From CAZAYP01 sp964489425 [NCBI: uncultured Verrucomicrobiota bacterium] (GTDB lineage: Bacteria > Verrucomicrobiota > Kiritimatiellia > RZYC01), in the NCBI GenBank assembly GCA_964489425.1, contig CAZAYP010000003.1:1-42945 (forward strand): 42,945 nt of DNA, in the 5' to 3' direction. Below are positions 27,001-34,571 of this stretch, in pieces. The translations under genes were made by a program, and so were the position numbers. Position 1 is the first letter of the stretch. Each line of letters opens with the position of its first letter. Under the pieces are notes generated by a model. That model did not search any database and was not told where the DNA came from. It saw only the letters and a list, made by a program, of their open reading frames with translations.

Positions 27001-30000
27001 GCCCGACGCGGTTGTTGTCCAGCGTGCAGTTGACCAGCGTGATCACGCCGGCGTCAGCGTTGACCGCACGGTCCGCGTTTAGAATGAGCATGTTGGTGGC
27101 ATACGCCGCGCCGCCAGCCTGGCAGGAGATGCCTTCGTAGAAAGGCTCTTCGATGATGGCATTGGCGATGGTAGCCACGCCGCCCGGCTGCGGGCTGATG
27201 GCGCCGTCGCCGTTCTGGTAGCCGCCCGATCCGCCGCCGCCGCCGTAGCGGATAAGCGCGTGGCGGATATTCAGCGCGCCTGCGACGGCGATTTTCCGCC
27301 AGTCGCCGGCGGCAGGAGTGGAGAGATCGCCATCCCAATTGCTGTCGCCGCCGTAGGTGTCGTCGCGTTCGGATGTGATCACTACCGGCTGCGCCAGCGT
27401 CCCGTCCACATTTAGTCGCGCGCCAGCGGCCACATTGATCAGCGAAGCCAGGCGCATCTTGACAATCGCCCCGGCCTGGATGGTGAGGGCGCCTCCTGAA
27501 GGCACGGTGCAATCTCCGGACACGAAGTGGAGCACGTTGCCGGACCAGACTTCGTCGGCGCCGAAGGTGCCGATATGACCCTGCTGGTAGTAGCGGAGTT
27601 CGGTGAAGTTGCCGAGGTTGGCCGTGCCGCCATCCAGGACCTGGATGCCGTCCCAATCGCCGGGTCGCGGGATGGTCGCGCCACCATCCTTGTTGACGTC
27701 CCCGCCCGCAGAGTCATCGGCGATGGAGGTCAGGATGATGGGCGCATTGGAAGTTCCGTTGGCATGGAGCGTGCCGCCGTTGTTGACCACGATGGAGCTG
27801 CCTTGCGTGAACTTGATAACCGTCCCGGCGGCGATGGTAAGGAGGCCATTGGTGAGGATGGCGATGTCGTCGTCTACGATGTGGACGGTTCCGGAGGCCC
27901 ATGTTTCCGCGCCGCTCACGGCGCTGGTATGCCACGTGGCATGGTTGACGACGGCGAGGATCCGGCCCGCTTCGCCCGCCGCAGCGGAGGTGGCGGTGTT
28001 GCGAAAGCGTACGCGGACATCGTAGCGGCTGTCCGGGACGGTGGCGGTGTTCCAGGCAAAATTTGCGGCCGGGTTATGGCCGGTGGCCAGCGTCCGGCCC
28101 AGGCCCTGATCATAGGCGAAGAGGTCGGCGCTGAAGTCCCAGACAGGCAGACCCAGGACCGTCCATCGCAGCGGGACGGTGCCATGGATCGGGGAGGCCG
28201 TGGGACGATCCCACGCGAAATACGGTTGCTGGCCGAGGTAGACCGAACCGTCCGTGGCGCCACCGCCGCCGGCATTCGCTGCGACGTGGTTGGACACGTC
28301 AAAACCGGCGGCCGATCCGAAAGCGTAGATCGCGATGCGGCCCCCGCCGCCAGAGTAGCTGGAGGATCCCCCGTTCGCGGTAATCCAGCCGCTTCCCACC
28401 AGGGTACCACAACTCAGCGCGATGCCGCCGCCGCTGCCGGCCTTGCCGCCCGGAATGCCCACCGAGCACCGGCCATCGGCACGCAGGCCGCCCTCGAGCA
28501 GCACACGATTGGCCACGATGCGAATGAGTCCCCCACCCGCGCCATTGCTTAATATATCGGCATTCGGACCCGGATAGTACGCCCCGCCGGAACCCAGCTC
28601 ATTTGGATTTTGCGCCGCGCCATAGGTTGGATTCGCTTGTCCTTCCCCGCGGCCGCCATAGCTACCGCCACCCTGCGAGGCGTAGACGGGCAGATGCCAG
28701 GGGGTATCGCCCGGAACATATCCCTGACCCGTGACATCGATCTTGGAGTGCGCGTCGATGAGCAGGTCGCCTTTGACCACCAAGCGCAAGGCGCGGTCCT
28801 CGCCCGATCCTTCATGGGTCATGGCGGCGCCGGCGCAGAGCGACAAGTTCGACACGATGACGGGAATACTGCGAAACAATGTGACCAACGTGTTGCTATT
28901 CGCAATTTCGATCAGATCGACATCTGCAAAGTCGGCATAACCTGCCGAGGCATCTTCTTGAACACCCAGCGGCGTCGCCAGGAGATAATTGCTTTGGCCA
29001 TTATCGCAATTGGCCACCGAGAGGCGTTTTCCCAAACTTGTTTCCAGGTAGACGGTTCCAGCCCCCGCAAAGCCCTGTTTCTCGCGACCGCCTTGTCCGC
29101 CGTAGGCGGTGATCCGATGGCGCCATGCGCTCAGATCCTGGGCCAGGCAATACACGGCAATACGGCCACCACCGCCAGGTTTACCCTTGTTATTGCATTG
29201 GAAATCGGCACAGCTTCCTTCCCCGCCATGGGCCATGATGGTCCCCGAACCAAGCAGTGCGCCCAGGTCCAGACGAATACCGCCGCCGGCGCCAGCGTCT
29301 GGGCCATTCCAGAAGTCCCCATTGCCGCCATTGGCCGTCATCAATCCATCCAAAACAAGCCGCTTGGCTGACAGGCGGATTAATCCACCCCCATAGGCGT
29401 AGCGGGAGCTGCCGGCGCCCATCTCGCGCGGATCACGGAAGTTGCCATAGGTTGGATTGGCGGCGCCATCGCCAAGCCCCCCGTAACTCCCGCCGCCCTT
29501 GGAAGCGTAATTGGTCGTGTGCCAAGGCGTGTCGCCAGGGGCATAGCCGCGCCCGCTGCCGTCAATTCGCGACGCGGCATCCACGAGAACGGTTCCGCTG
29601 GCGGTTATGCGGAGCCCGGCTTCGCGGTTGGTCTGCCAGGTGGTGGTCAGTACCGCCCCGTTCAGAAGCGCGAGATTGGAGACCACTATGGGTATGTCGT
29701 TGTAGGCGAAGACCAGCGTGTTGCTATTCGCAATGCTCAGATCGACATCTGCAAAGTCGGCATAACCTGCCGACGCATCTTCTTGAACACCCAGCGGAGT
29801 AGGCAGGATATAATTGCTTTGGCCATTATCATAATTTGCCACAAAGAGGAGTTTCCCCAAACTTGTTTCCAGGTAGACGGTTCCAGCCCCCGCAAAGCCT
29901 TTCTTTTCGAGGCCCCCTTGTCCGCCGTAGGCGGTGATCCGCTGGCGCCAGGCGCTCAGATCCTGGGCCAGGCAATACACGGCAATGCGGCCACCACCGC

Positions 30001-30679
30001 CAGGTTTACCCTTGTTATTGCATTGGAAATCGGCACAGCTTCCTTCCCCGCCATGGGCCATGATGGTCCCCGAACCAAGCAGTGCGCCCAGGTCCAGACG
30101 AATACCGCCGCCGGCGCCAGCGTCTGGGCCATTCCAGAAGTCCCCATTGCCGCCATTGGCCGTCATCAATCCATCCAAAACAAGCCGCTTGGCTGACAGG
30201 CGGATTAATCCACCCCCATAGGCGTAGCGGGAGCTGCCGGCGCCCATCTCGCGCGGATCACGGAAGTTGCCATAGGTTGGATTGGCGGCGCCATCGCCAA
30301 GCCCCCCGTAACTCCCGCCGCCCTTGGAAGCGTAATTGGTCGTGTGCCAGGGCGTGTCGCCGGGGGCATAGCCGCACCCATTGACGTCAATCCGCGACGA
30401 AGCATCCACGAGAACGGTGTTTGAAATCGTCAGCCAAAGGGCGCCGGCGGGATCGTTGGCCTGCCCATGCCCCACGGTGGCGTTATTGCTCAAGGTGAGC
30501 GAGTTGAAGGTGTGCGCCCCATTAATGGCAACGACGCAACCCTGCACGACGAGGTCGCTTCCTTCGTATTGCCGGTTGTCGGGGCCGATGTTGGTATTCG
30601 ACAGAATCACCACCTGGCCAAGGATCGCCCAAGGCCACAGGATAACTCCCAGCAAGGCACTCTTCAGCATCTTTGTCAT
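21074..30679 (-). CDS. Giant composite exported protein (3201 aa)
   Basis: The start at 30679 follows GAAGGGAAAGCC and gives a signal peptide (LKSALLGVILWPWAILGQ); an upstream extension to 30883 has no signal and is rejected. From the N-terminus: two almost identical glycine-rich units (~residues 88-321 and 363-597; for example GGGLIRLSAKRLVLDGLMTA) and a diverged third (~617-837). Next come right-handed beta-helix-type repeats with 'remnant/feature' spacing (~840-1340), then a CARDB-like domain (~1354-1475; AATVGEPVSLAWTVKNIGTA). Many carboxypeptidase-regulatory-like beta modules follow (~1900-2600; GTVRDETGAPAPNVLVFF). A helical segment (~2640-2880) leads to a C-terminal segment opening SEDPNDMVGPAG with LDWSTFEIGSFG and DPIAGFLPPN, and a final Fn3-like domain. 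The role is probably surface adhesion or matrix. GC content falls at about 22.0-25.0 kb. Confidence 0.85.
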   Translation of the reverse strand: MTKMLKSALLGVILWPWAILGQVVILSNTNIGPDNRQYEGSDLVVQGCVVAINGAHTFNSLTLSNNATVGHGQANDPAGALWLTISNTVLVDASSRIDVNGCGYAPGDTPWHTTNYASKGGGSYGGLGDGAANPTYGNFRDPREMGAGSSRYAYGGGLIRLSAKRLVLDGLMTANGGNGDFWNGPDAGAGGGIRLDLGALLGSGTIMAHGGEGSCADFQCNNKGKPGGGGRIAVYCLAQDLSAWRQRITAYGGQGGLEKKGFAGAGTVYLETSLGKLLFVANYDNGQSNYILPTPLGVQEDASAGYADFADVDLSIANSNTLVFAYNDIPIVVSNLALLNGAVLTTTWQTNREAGLRITASGTVLVDAASRIDGSGRGYAPGDTPWHTTNYASKGGGSYGGLGDGAANPTYGNFRDPREMGAGSSRYAYGGGLIRLSAKRLVLDGLMTANGGNGDFWNGPDAGAGGGIRLDLGALLGSGTIMAHGGEGSCADFQCNNKGKPGGGGRIAVYCLAQDLSAWRHRITAYGGQGGREKQGFAGAGTVYLETSLGKRLSVANCDNGQSNYLLATPLGVQEDASAGYADFADVDLIEIANSNTLVTLFRSIPVIVSNLSLCAGAAMTHEGSGEDRALRLVVKGDLLIDAHSKIDVTGQGYVPGDTPWHLPVYASQGGGSYGGRGEGQANPTYGAAQNPNELGSGGAYYPGPNADILSNGAGGGLIRIVANRVLLEGGLRADGRCSVGIPGGKAGSGGGIALSCGTLVGSGWITANGGSSSYSGGGGRIAIYAFGSAAGFDVSNHVAANAGGGGATDGSVYLGQQPYFAWDRPTASPIHGTVPLRWTVLGLPVWDFSADLFAYDQGLGRTLATGHNPAANFAWNTATVPDSRYDVRVRFRNTATSAAAGEAGRILAVVNHATWHTSAVSGAETWASGTVHIVDDDIAILTNGLLTIAAGTVIKFTQGSSIVVNNGGTLHANGTSNAPIILTSIADDSAGGDVNKDGGATIPRPGDWDGIQVLDGGTANLGNFTELRYYQQGHIGTFGADEVWSGNVLHFVSGDCTVPSGGALTIQAGAIVKMRLASLINVAAGARLNVDGTLAQPVVITSERDDTYGGDSNWDGDLSTPAAGDWRKIAVAGALNIRHALIRYGGGGGSGGYQNGDGAISPQPGGVATIANAIIEEPFYEGISCQAGGAAYATNMLILNADRAVNADAGVITLVNCTLDNNRVGLWPHGGTINAANCIISRSLETGVSAGANNLRYCNVWSATGSNGSFTPGTNGNISADPKFKAVDRQEYRLNYRSPCIDAADTTVAPANDYMGAPRYSDPRTPLKTGLPNTNGVYADMGAFEFVENAESPIDLVLSAIDGPTAATVGEPVSLAWTVKNIGTAPAAGPWHDAVSLTASSPDGTNYIAAGSFLGGQGAVLPPGSTITITNTIRVPIAPNGSYQWSVLCNSHDDVFEGANRSNNQRNADSWLLISAPLIEPNSITSAILPHGGALLYAMTCGAQQSFSLNISSADQAHFRILIGMDYIPSATQHDLSASNAGSTNAMLDVTLIPGHTYYLVIASDESGAGSRELTIRADETWFHIGRVAPNMIGRGQVTLDVSGVGLSPGTEWSLIDQTTRATNAVAVFSQSLNRQAVTFNTTDLAAGPCRLCAVLPGMTSSVENAVTLVDSLPQAPLFMNLQLPNVVRVGREFECVFSCRNTGWADAPAQLVHISSPTPGVQFRASPSGPWESALWIWTSGSSMAPGRLAPNEERNVRFMAKTAGGGATEYVVSYFTENNTAAMRWPDLEADAMPAGVDMRKWAATWSHFTNVAGHTVGGYVRHLNTMAGLAAHRGSVPNDFYSAFSSALIESYFSAFANATGSVAGADMSALIGRTIFVEGANPTNVGFATVDYDGSFRFFDLAPDAYAVRGPEVVAPTGTQFRVLANTTTHVTGLVVAAGATISGTVRDETGAPAPNVLVFFKNESDLGKVAETAANGRYCVPGFDTSNYMGYCLGASLISSSVVMTITSATQELTQDFIVFHSGEIDVNIVNSDPYLTNVMAALDGVDGMGGMLIQSNRAINFVNIPEGNYHAVIAADHYLTTTITVASVANARSPYAVNLKRAATMRARFVSDTSAMALTGVRCLLSVGTSVMATAVSADDGYVVFSGLDAGAGTLSASYGWMPASNYSVMAMAGVTADYVFAMSEGRVIAGQARDDVAGPVEGISIVAANTTSVSQIALTDDQGRFEFRGCLLDTYSIAPGGIYVAQTVPTTSETSYVHVVIAGARLRIDLQDYSAGSFAPTAYLFTSNRYVARAPISSNGVALFYGISQGNYEIIAPAESHGWRGSMDVTGGVVHAEIPAYPCATLHGLVQGAAGSAGDQFIEFKNADFLQDDRSLFIDTAMIMDGQYVSPPLIPGNYHLYWHGLGTAHLGDVLVNSQKVFNLSAPAFLTIAGQVTGLHNHEQMVVRAYADGELDYRAASACDRDGYYVVEVMATGRITLAVQQGFTTLAITSAIMPAAPPVIHLTDPLNFGCIEGAVLNDRGNRLPNCGVLLLSDSGHLLGSQTADGRGNYAFTNIPYGIYRVMAHPAGHRATPSSALWVDHGIDQRGIQILCAYVGGMPDYGLYPAEGRSAKRKGYRPDFLPFVPNPGGVLAELWRLLERENPKPLRTDALDTPDWVEANRPPRCNSAKYLLKLMKTFQRELDLSYSLWEKAHADVNRIITENAFVLVGDTGGFVLGIITFPAAAWKDKVQAVRFAKLLPYVPISALGLEFICSQGWEVFQNMKEGWIKGDYGEVVKKAWSLIDNSSTGVSLLKDLKAFQASLKAEGMLAYIGAGSSVIKGWVDFIVAIGNIKEAVEKAKMARKGYEDSINNYKHLLYRYYAFNNFCQGNGIKPPYPRPRPLPGDPDGADTNGNMAAASEDPNDMVGPAGSGIEHWMLNQVPWLYTIHFENVATASAPAQVVMVTNDIDPHLDWSTFEIGSFGLGSSVYAIPAGLMGYRTNVDDRANSGLNVELDCCFDPSSGRALWAFTSLDPRTGLLTEDPIAGFLPPNTNPPCGEGWVSYTIRPRTNLPHAEQIEAMAGIVFDANAALATRTITNAIDAVRPTSSVDALPALAPREFLVSWSGTDGIGSGVAAYDVYVAKDSGEFTLWQEKTAATSAVCAGDVGSTYFFYCVATDNVGNRELAPSAAQAQTTVGVGIPWEMLLLDQEP
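28890..29594. repeat. Internal tandem repeat of giant gene, unit B
   Basis: This segment recurs at 29718-30418 with a constant 825-base offset across most of its length; a 3-base indel near the left end shifts the offset to 828. Only scattered substitutions separate the copies. It encodes the glycine-rich unit GGSYGGLGDGAANPTYGNF. Confidence 0.9.
29718..30418. repeat. Internal tandem repeat of giant gene, unit A
   Basis: Partner of 28890-29594. It is the first unit in the protein, after the signal peptide and a ~70-residue lead. The reading frame is kept because the 825-base spacing is 275 codons. Confidence 0.9.
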
Positions 30680-30955
30680 GGCTTTCCCTTCAAGGGCCGA
30701 CGATTCGCTCACGCTCTCCCGCACCAGCCACTGCATGCCAACCCCATATAAACATGGGCGCTGCCTGCCGTTGGATTCAGACCCCTCGGGATCAAGGCCA
30801 TCGGGAACTGTGGGTCCATTGGGGCAGGCTCCCACAAAGTCGGAGGAGGAAGCAAGCGTTCGATACGATCCTTTTGCTCGCACCGCGACAGAAATAAGCG
30901 ACAGAGCCCGTCTTTCAGATCACCTTCCACCAAGCCGCAGTACGTTGCACTGTGT

Positions 30956-30965
30956 GGGGGGGGGG
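30956..30965. repeat. Run of ten G
   Basis: A ten-base G homopolymer lies about 280 bases upstream of the giant gene start, outside any gene. Such runs can change length by slippage, and they are also common sequencing-error sites. Confidence 0.6.
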
Positions 30966-31000
30966 CCTCAATTTCCTTTGCAACGCAATCGGCTCTGGAC

Positions 31001-31133
31001 CAAACAGACACGCACCTTACTTGCCCGGCTCACCTTGCTGACCCGGGGCAGGACCACCCGAAAGCCTACGTCGGTGCGCTTGCCATCCGGGAGGCTGCCG
31101 GCACGATGGACAACCCGGTGGTGGTCGGCGCGG
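31001..31133 (-). pseudogene. 3' remnant of a fourth SUMF1-fold gene
   Basis: On the minus strand this matches the last ~100 coding bases of copy 3 plus its downstream spacer. It shares ACCACCACCGGGT, the long block GTGCCGGCAGCCTCCCGGAT, and GGTGAGCC(A/G)GGCAAGTAAGG, then the GGTGCGTGTC spacer. It carries the same variable codons as copy 3 (GAC CAC CAC, GCC GGC AGC CTC), so it is a copy of that gene. It has since gathered substitutions and an indel that breaks the tail frame. The homology stops within about ten bases of the pyrG stop at 31138. Confidence 0.8.
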
Positions 31134-31137
31134 CGCA

Positions 31138-32742
31138 TCAACCGCCGCCGCGCGCCAGGGCCGCGCCCAGGAACGCGGCAAACAAAGGATGCGGTTGCAG
31201 CGGCCGCGACTTGAGTTCCGGATGAAACTGGACCGCGACAAACCAGGGGTGCTTCGGAAGCTCAACAATCTCCACCAAGTCCGTATCCGGGTTAACCCCC
31301 GAAACCACCAGGCCGTTTTCGCTCAACAGGGCGCGGTAGGCATTGTTGACTTCGTAGCGATGGCGGTGCCGTTCGCGGATGTGGCCGGCGCCATAGGCGG
31401 CCATGGCGCGCGTGCCCGGCAGCACGGCGCAGTCCCACGCGCCCAGGCGCATGGTGCCGCCCAGGTTGCGGACTTTTTTCTGCTCCTCCATCAGGCATAC
31501 CACCGGGTCCGGCGTATCCGGGGCAAACTCCGCGCTGTGCGCCGCAGGCCGGCCGCCGGCGTTACGGACAAACTCGATCACCGCACACTGCAACCCCAGG
31601 CAGATGCCGAAGAAAGGGATCCCCTGCTCTCGCGCGTAGCGGATGGCGGAGATCTTGCCTTCCACCCCGCGGTCGCCAAACCCGCCCGGCACCAGCACCC
31701 CATCCACGCCGCCGAGCAAACCGGCGGCGCCCTGGGTTTCGACATCTTCCGCAGCGATCTTGACGATTTCCGCGTGCGCGCCATGGGCCAGCGCCCCGTG
31801 CTGGATGGCCTCGTAGATGGACTTGTAAGCGTCCTGCAACTCGGAATACTTGCCCACCACGCCAATGCGCACCTGGCGCTGGGGGTGGCGGATGGTGTCC
31901 ACCAAGTCACGCCATGGCTGCAGCCGGGCCGGCGGCCGCGCCAGCCGGAAATGGACCAGGATCAAGTCGTCCATGCCCTGCTCGGACAGCATGAGCGGCA
32001 CCTCGTAGATGGTTTGTTCCACGTCCGGCTCTTCCAGGACGGCGTTGAGCGGCACGTTGCAGAACAGCGAGAGCTTGCGGCGCTCGTCGGGACCAAGCGA
32101 GCGCTCGGTACGGCAAATCAGGGCATCCGGCGTGATGCCAATCTCGCGCAGCTTGGCCACGCTCTGCTGGGTGGGCTTGGTCTTGATCTCGCCCGCGGCG
32201 CGAATATACGGCACGTAGGTGAGGTGAATATACATAACCTGCTCACGCCCGGACTCCAGGCCAATCTGCCGGATCGCCTCCAGGAATATCAAGCCCTCGA
32301 TGTCGCCCACGGTGCCGCCAATCTCGCACACGATCACGTCCAGGCCCGGCCGGTCCAGGCTGCGGATGGCCGCCTTGATGTGGTCGGAGATGTGCGGGAT
32401 CATTTGTACTGTCGCGCCCAGGTAGTCGCCGCGGCGTTCTTTCTGCAGCACTTCCCAGTAGATGCGGCCGGCGGTAATGTTGCACTCGCGCTTGGTATCA
32501 ATGCCCGTGAACCGCTCGTAATGGCCCAGGTCGAGGTCGGTCTCGGCGCCGTCATCGGTCACATAAACCTCGCCGTGCTGGTACGGGCTCATGGTGCCGG
32601 GGTCCACATTTAAATATGGATCGATTTTCAGCATGTTGATCGCCAGGCCCCGGCTGATCAGCAACCGGCCGATGGAGGCGGCGGTGATACCCTTGCCCAG
32701 CGAGGAAACCACGCCGCCCGTGATGAAGATATATTTCGCCAT
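31138..32742 (-). CDS. pyrG: CTP synthase
   Basis: A 534-residue protein, the normal length. The synthetase domain begins [20 protein letters not shown], with [20 protein letters not shown] and [12 protein letters not shown]. The glutaminase domain follows, with nucleophile C381 (GICLGLQCA) and a VQFHPE motif. It makes CTP from UTP, ATP and glutamine. Six bases separate its start from the stop of the upstream trkH gene, so the two are probably one operon. Its last bases form the right copy of the 26-base repeat, and the C-terminus ([10 protein letters not shown]) is short and Ala/Gly-rich. Confidence 0.98.
   Translation of the reverse strand: MAKYIFITGGVVSSLGKGITAASIGRLLISRGLAINMLKIDPYLNVDPGTMSPYQHGEVYVTDDGAETDLDLGHYERFTGIDTKRECNITAGRIYWEVLQKERRGDYLGATVQMIPHISDHIKAAIRSLDRPGLDVIVCEIGGTVGDIEGLIFLEAIRQIGLESGREQVMYIHLTYVPYIRAAGEIKTKPTQQSVAKLREIGITPDALICRTERSLGPDERRKLSLFCNVPLNAVLEEPDVEQTIYEVPLMLSEQGMDDLILVHFRLARPPARLQPWRDLVDTIRHPQRQVRIGVVGKYSELQDAYKSIYEAIQHGALAHGAHAEIVKIAAEDVETQGAAGLLGGVDGVLVPGGFGDRGVEGKISAIRYAREQGIPFFGICLGLQCAVIEFVRNAGGRPAAHSAEFAPDTPDPVVCLMEEQKKVRNLGGTMRLGAWDCAVLPGTRAMAAYGAGHIRERHRHRYEVNNAYRALLSENGLVVSGVNPDTDLVEIVELPKHPWFVAVQFHPELKSRPLQPHPLFAAFLGAALARGGG
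31143..31168. repeat. 26-base direct repeat, right copy
   Basis: Identical to 16631-16656. This copy lies inside the last codons of pyrG, just before its stop. Confidence 0.6.
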
Positions 32743-32748
32743 AAGCGC

Positions 32749-34203
32749 CTATTTTTTCCAGAATCCCGGCAGCAACATCACCAGGACCGTGTAGAGTTCC
32801 AGCCGACCCAGCAACATGCAGACAATGAGCACCAACTTGCCGGCCGTGGGCACGCCGTCGTACGTGTACATGGGGCCCACCACACCGAGCCCGGGCCCCA
32901 CGTTGCCCATGGTGGCCGCCACGGCCGAAAACGCCGTCGTCAGGTCCGGTAAAAAGAAGGTCATCACGAAGGTGGCCAGCGCCGCCAGCAGGATGAAGAT
33001 CACGAAAAAGGCCGTGATGTTCATGACCTCCTCCTCGTCCAGGGCCACCGCGCCCAGCTTGACCTTCAACACCGCCTGGGGCTGCATAAACCGCCGGATC
33101 TCGCGCACAATCAGCTTGAGGACCACGAAAATGCGGATCATCTTGATCCCGCCGGCGGTGGACCCGGCGCAGGCGCCCGCAAACATCAGCAGCACCAGCA
33201 GGTAGCGGGCGGCATTGGGCCAGCGATCAAAGTCCTCGGTGGCAAAGCCGGTGGTGGTCATGATGGAGGTGCCTTGGAAAAATCCGGCGCGCAGCGAATG
33301 CGCCAGGCCCGGGTAGTTGCGCTGCCATACGATCACGGACAGCACGAGGCAGCTTGCCAGCCAGAATATCAAGTAGAACCGGAACTCCGGATCTTTGAAA
33401 TAATTGAGGACCTTGCCGTGCAGCGCCCGGTAATGCAGCGCAAAGTTCGCGCCGGAGATGAACATGAACACCGTGATCACCACGTCGATATAGACGCTGT
33501 GGTAGGCCATGATGCTCTCGGTCCGGGTGGAAAACCCGCCCGTGGCCACGGTGGCAAATGAATGGCACACGGAATCGAACCACCCCATGCCGCAGAGGCG
33601 CAACAGCACGATCTCCAGGATGCAGATGCCCAGGTAAACGCCCCAAAGCACCTTGGCCGTGGAGGCGATGCGCGGCGTGAGCCGATCCTTGGACGGGCCC
33701 GGCACCTCCGCCCGGTAGATCTGCATGCCGCCCACGCCCAGGAACGGCAGCACGGCAATGCACAGCACCAGCACGCCCATGCCCCCCAGGAAGTGGGTGA
33801 GCGCGCGCCAAAACAGGATGCCCCGGGGCAGCGCCTCCAGGTTGGCCAGCACCGATGCCCCGGTGGTGCTGAACCCCGAGAGGGTTTCAAAGACCGCAGC
33901 CACGGGGTCGCGGATCACGCCCGACAGCAGGAACGGCACCGCGCCCAACAGCGCGCTCACGAGCCAGCCCAGCGTCACCACGGCAAATCCGTCACGGCGG
34001 CTCAAGTCCAGCGGTTCGCGTTGCCGGGTAGCCAGCCAGGTGACGCAGCCCAGCACCGTCCCGGCGCCGCCAGACACCAGGAACGCGCGCACGATGGCCG
34101 CAGGATCTCCGTACACCCACGCCACAGCCGCGCACAGGCCCAGGCAAACCGCCATGACCAGCATCATGAAGGACAACAAATGAAATACCGCTCGTATATT
34201 CAT
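32749..34203 (-). CDS. trkH: TrkH/KtrB-family potassium transporter subunit
   Basis: With the start at 34203 (MNIRAVFHLLSFMMLVMAVC) the protein is 484 residues. A longer frame upstream overlaps the structured repeat and is not preferred. Four pore-loop filters are visible: SGFSTTGAS, VATGGFST, IMTTTGFATED and ATMGNVGPG, between paired hydrophobic helices. This is the ion-conducting subunit of Trk/Ktr K+ uptake systems. No trkA/ktrA regulatory gene lies in the window. The ribosome binding site is weak. It is six bases upstream of pyrG on the same strand. Confidence 0.92.
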   Translation of the reverse strand: MNIRAVFHLLSFMMLVMAVCLGLCAAVAWVYGDPAAIVRAFLVSGGAGTVLGCVTWLATRQREPLDLSRRDGFAVVTLGWLVSALLGAVPFLLSGVIRDPVAAVFETLSGFSTTGASVLANLEALPRGILFWRALTHFLGGMGVLVLCIAVLPFLGVGGMQIYRAEVPGPSKDRLTPRIASTAKVLWGVYLGICILEIVLLRLCGMGWFDSVCHSFATVATGGFSTRTESIMAYHSVYIDVVITVFMFISGANFALHYRALHGKVLNYFKDPEFRFYLIFWLASCLVLSVIVWQRNYPGLAHSLRAGFFQGTSIMTTTGFATEDFDRWPNAARYLLVLLMFAGACAGSTAGGIKMIRIFVVLKLIVREIRRFMQPQAVLKVKLGAVALDEEEVMNITAFFVIFILLAALATFVMTFFLPDLTTAFSAVAATMGNVGPGLGVVGPMYTYDGVPTAGKLVLIVCMLLGRLELYTVLVMLLPGFWKK

Positions 34204-34571
34204 AGGTATCGGTGAATCATGCGTTAGCTGATTGCAAGCCTCCAGCATACCGGCCGCCGGCCGCGACGCAATCAGAAAAAGCCACCTGATAACGGCACGA
34301 GCGCAAGGCAGCTCCGCAGGGGTTTGCTGCTGCTTGTATTTTGGACTGCGGCGGCTTGACGCCGCACTCAAAAATGGCTTCGCCGCGAAGCGCCGAACCC
34401 CAAGCCCACGGAACTGCCTTGCGCCCGAGCGACAACTTTGCCCGAAAAAACCTCGCGACCTGAATGATGAGCCGCTACTTTACCTGCTGATAGAAAATAA
34501 ATTACGCGGGGAGTTGAGGGAAAGGTAAGGATAGCAAGAAAGCGCTCAATAACTTGTTCGGCCACAAGACG
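34204..34571. other. Gap with structured repeat
   Basis: The gap between the trkH start and the small membrane protein holds the 128-base folded element described separately, flanked by less GC-rich sequence. No further gene or clear promoter is seen. Confidence 0.5.
34299..34426. repeat. Structured inverted-repeat element, 128 bases
   Basis: Terminal arms 34299-34316 and 34409-34426 pair at 16 of 18 positions. Inside are two perfect hairpins, TGCGGCG-loop-CGCCGCA at 34347-34366 and GCTTCG-CCG-CGAAGC at 34377-34391. The sum is a cruciform-like fold typical of a MITE or REP-type intergenic unit, with no coding content. Confidence 0.65.

Larger units (their letters stand above)
30680..31137. 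other. Upstream region of the giant gene
   Basis: Between the giant start and the pyrG stop I see no intact gene. It holds a CCCAT/ATGGG inverted repeat around 30745, a run of ten G at 30956-30965 and the SUMF1-fold remnant at 31001-31133. A promoter for the giant gene should lie here, but none is clear. Confidence 0.55.

Noticed and set aside
30680-30883. An N-terminal extension of the giant protein
   Set aside because: The 68 extra residues have no signal peptide; the start at 30679 has both a ribosome binding site and a proper signal sequence.
31001-31133. The SUMF1-fold remnant as the DGR template repeat
   Set aside because: It has the right size and place for a template, but its differences from copy 3 are T/C, C/A, G/T, G/C and one indel, with the adenines unchanged. 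That is not adenine-specific mutagenesis. It also carries the already diversified codons of copy 3.
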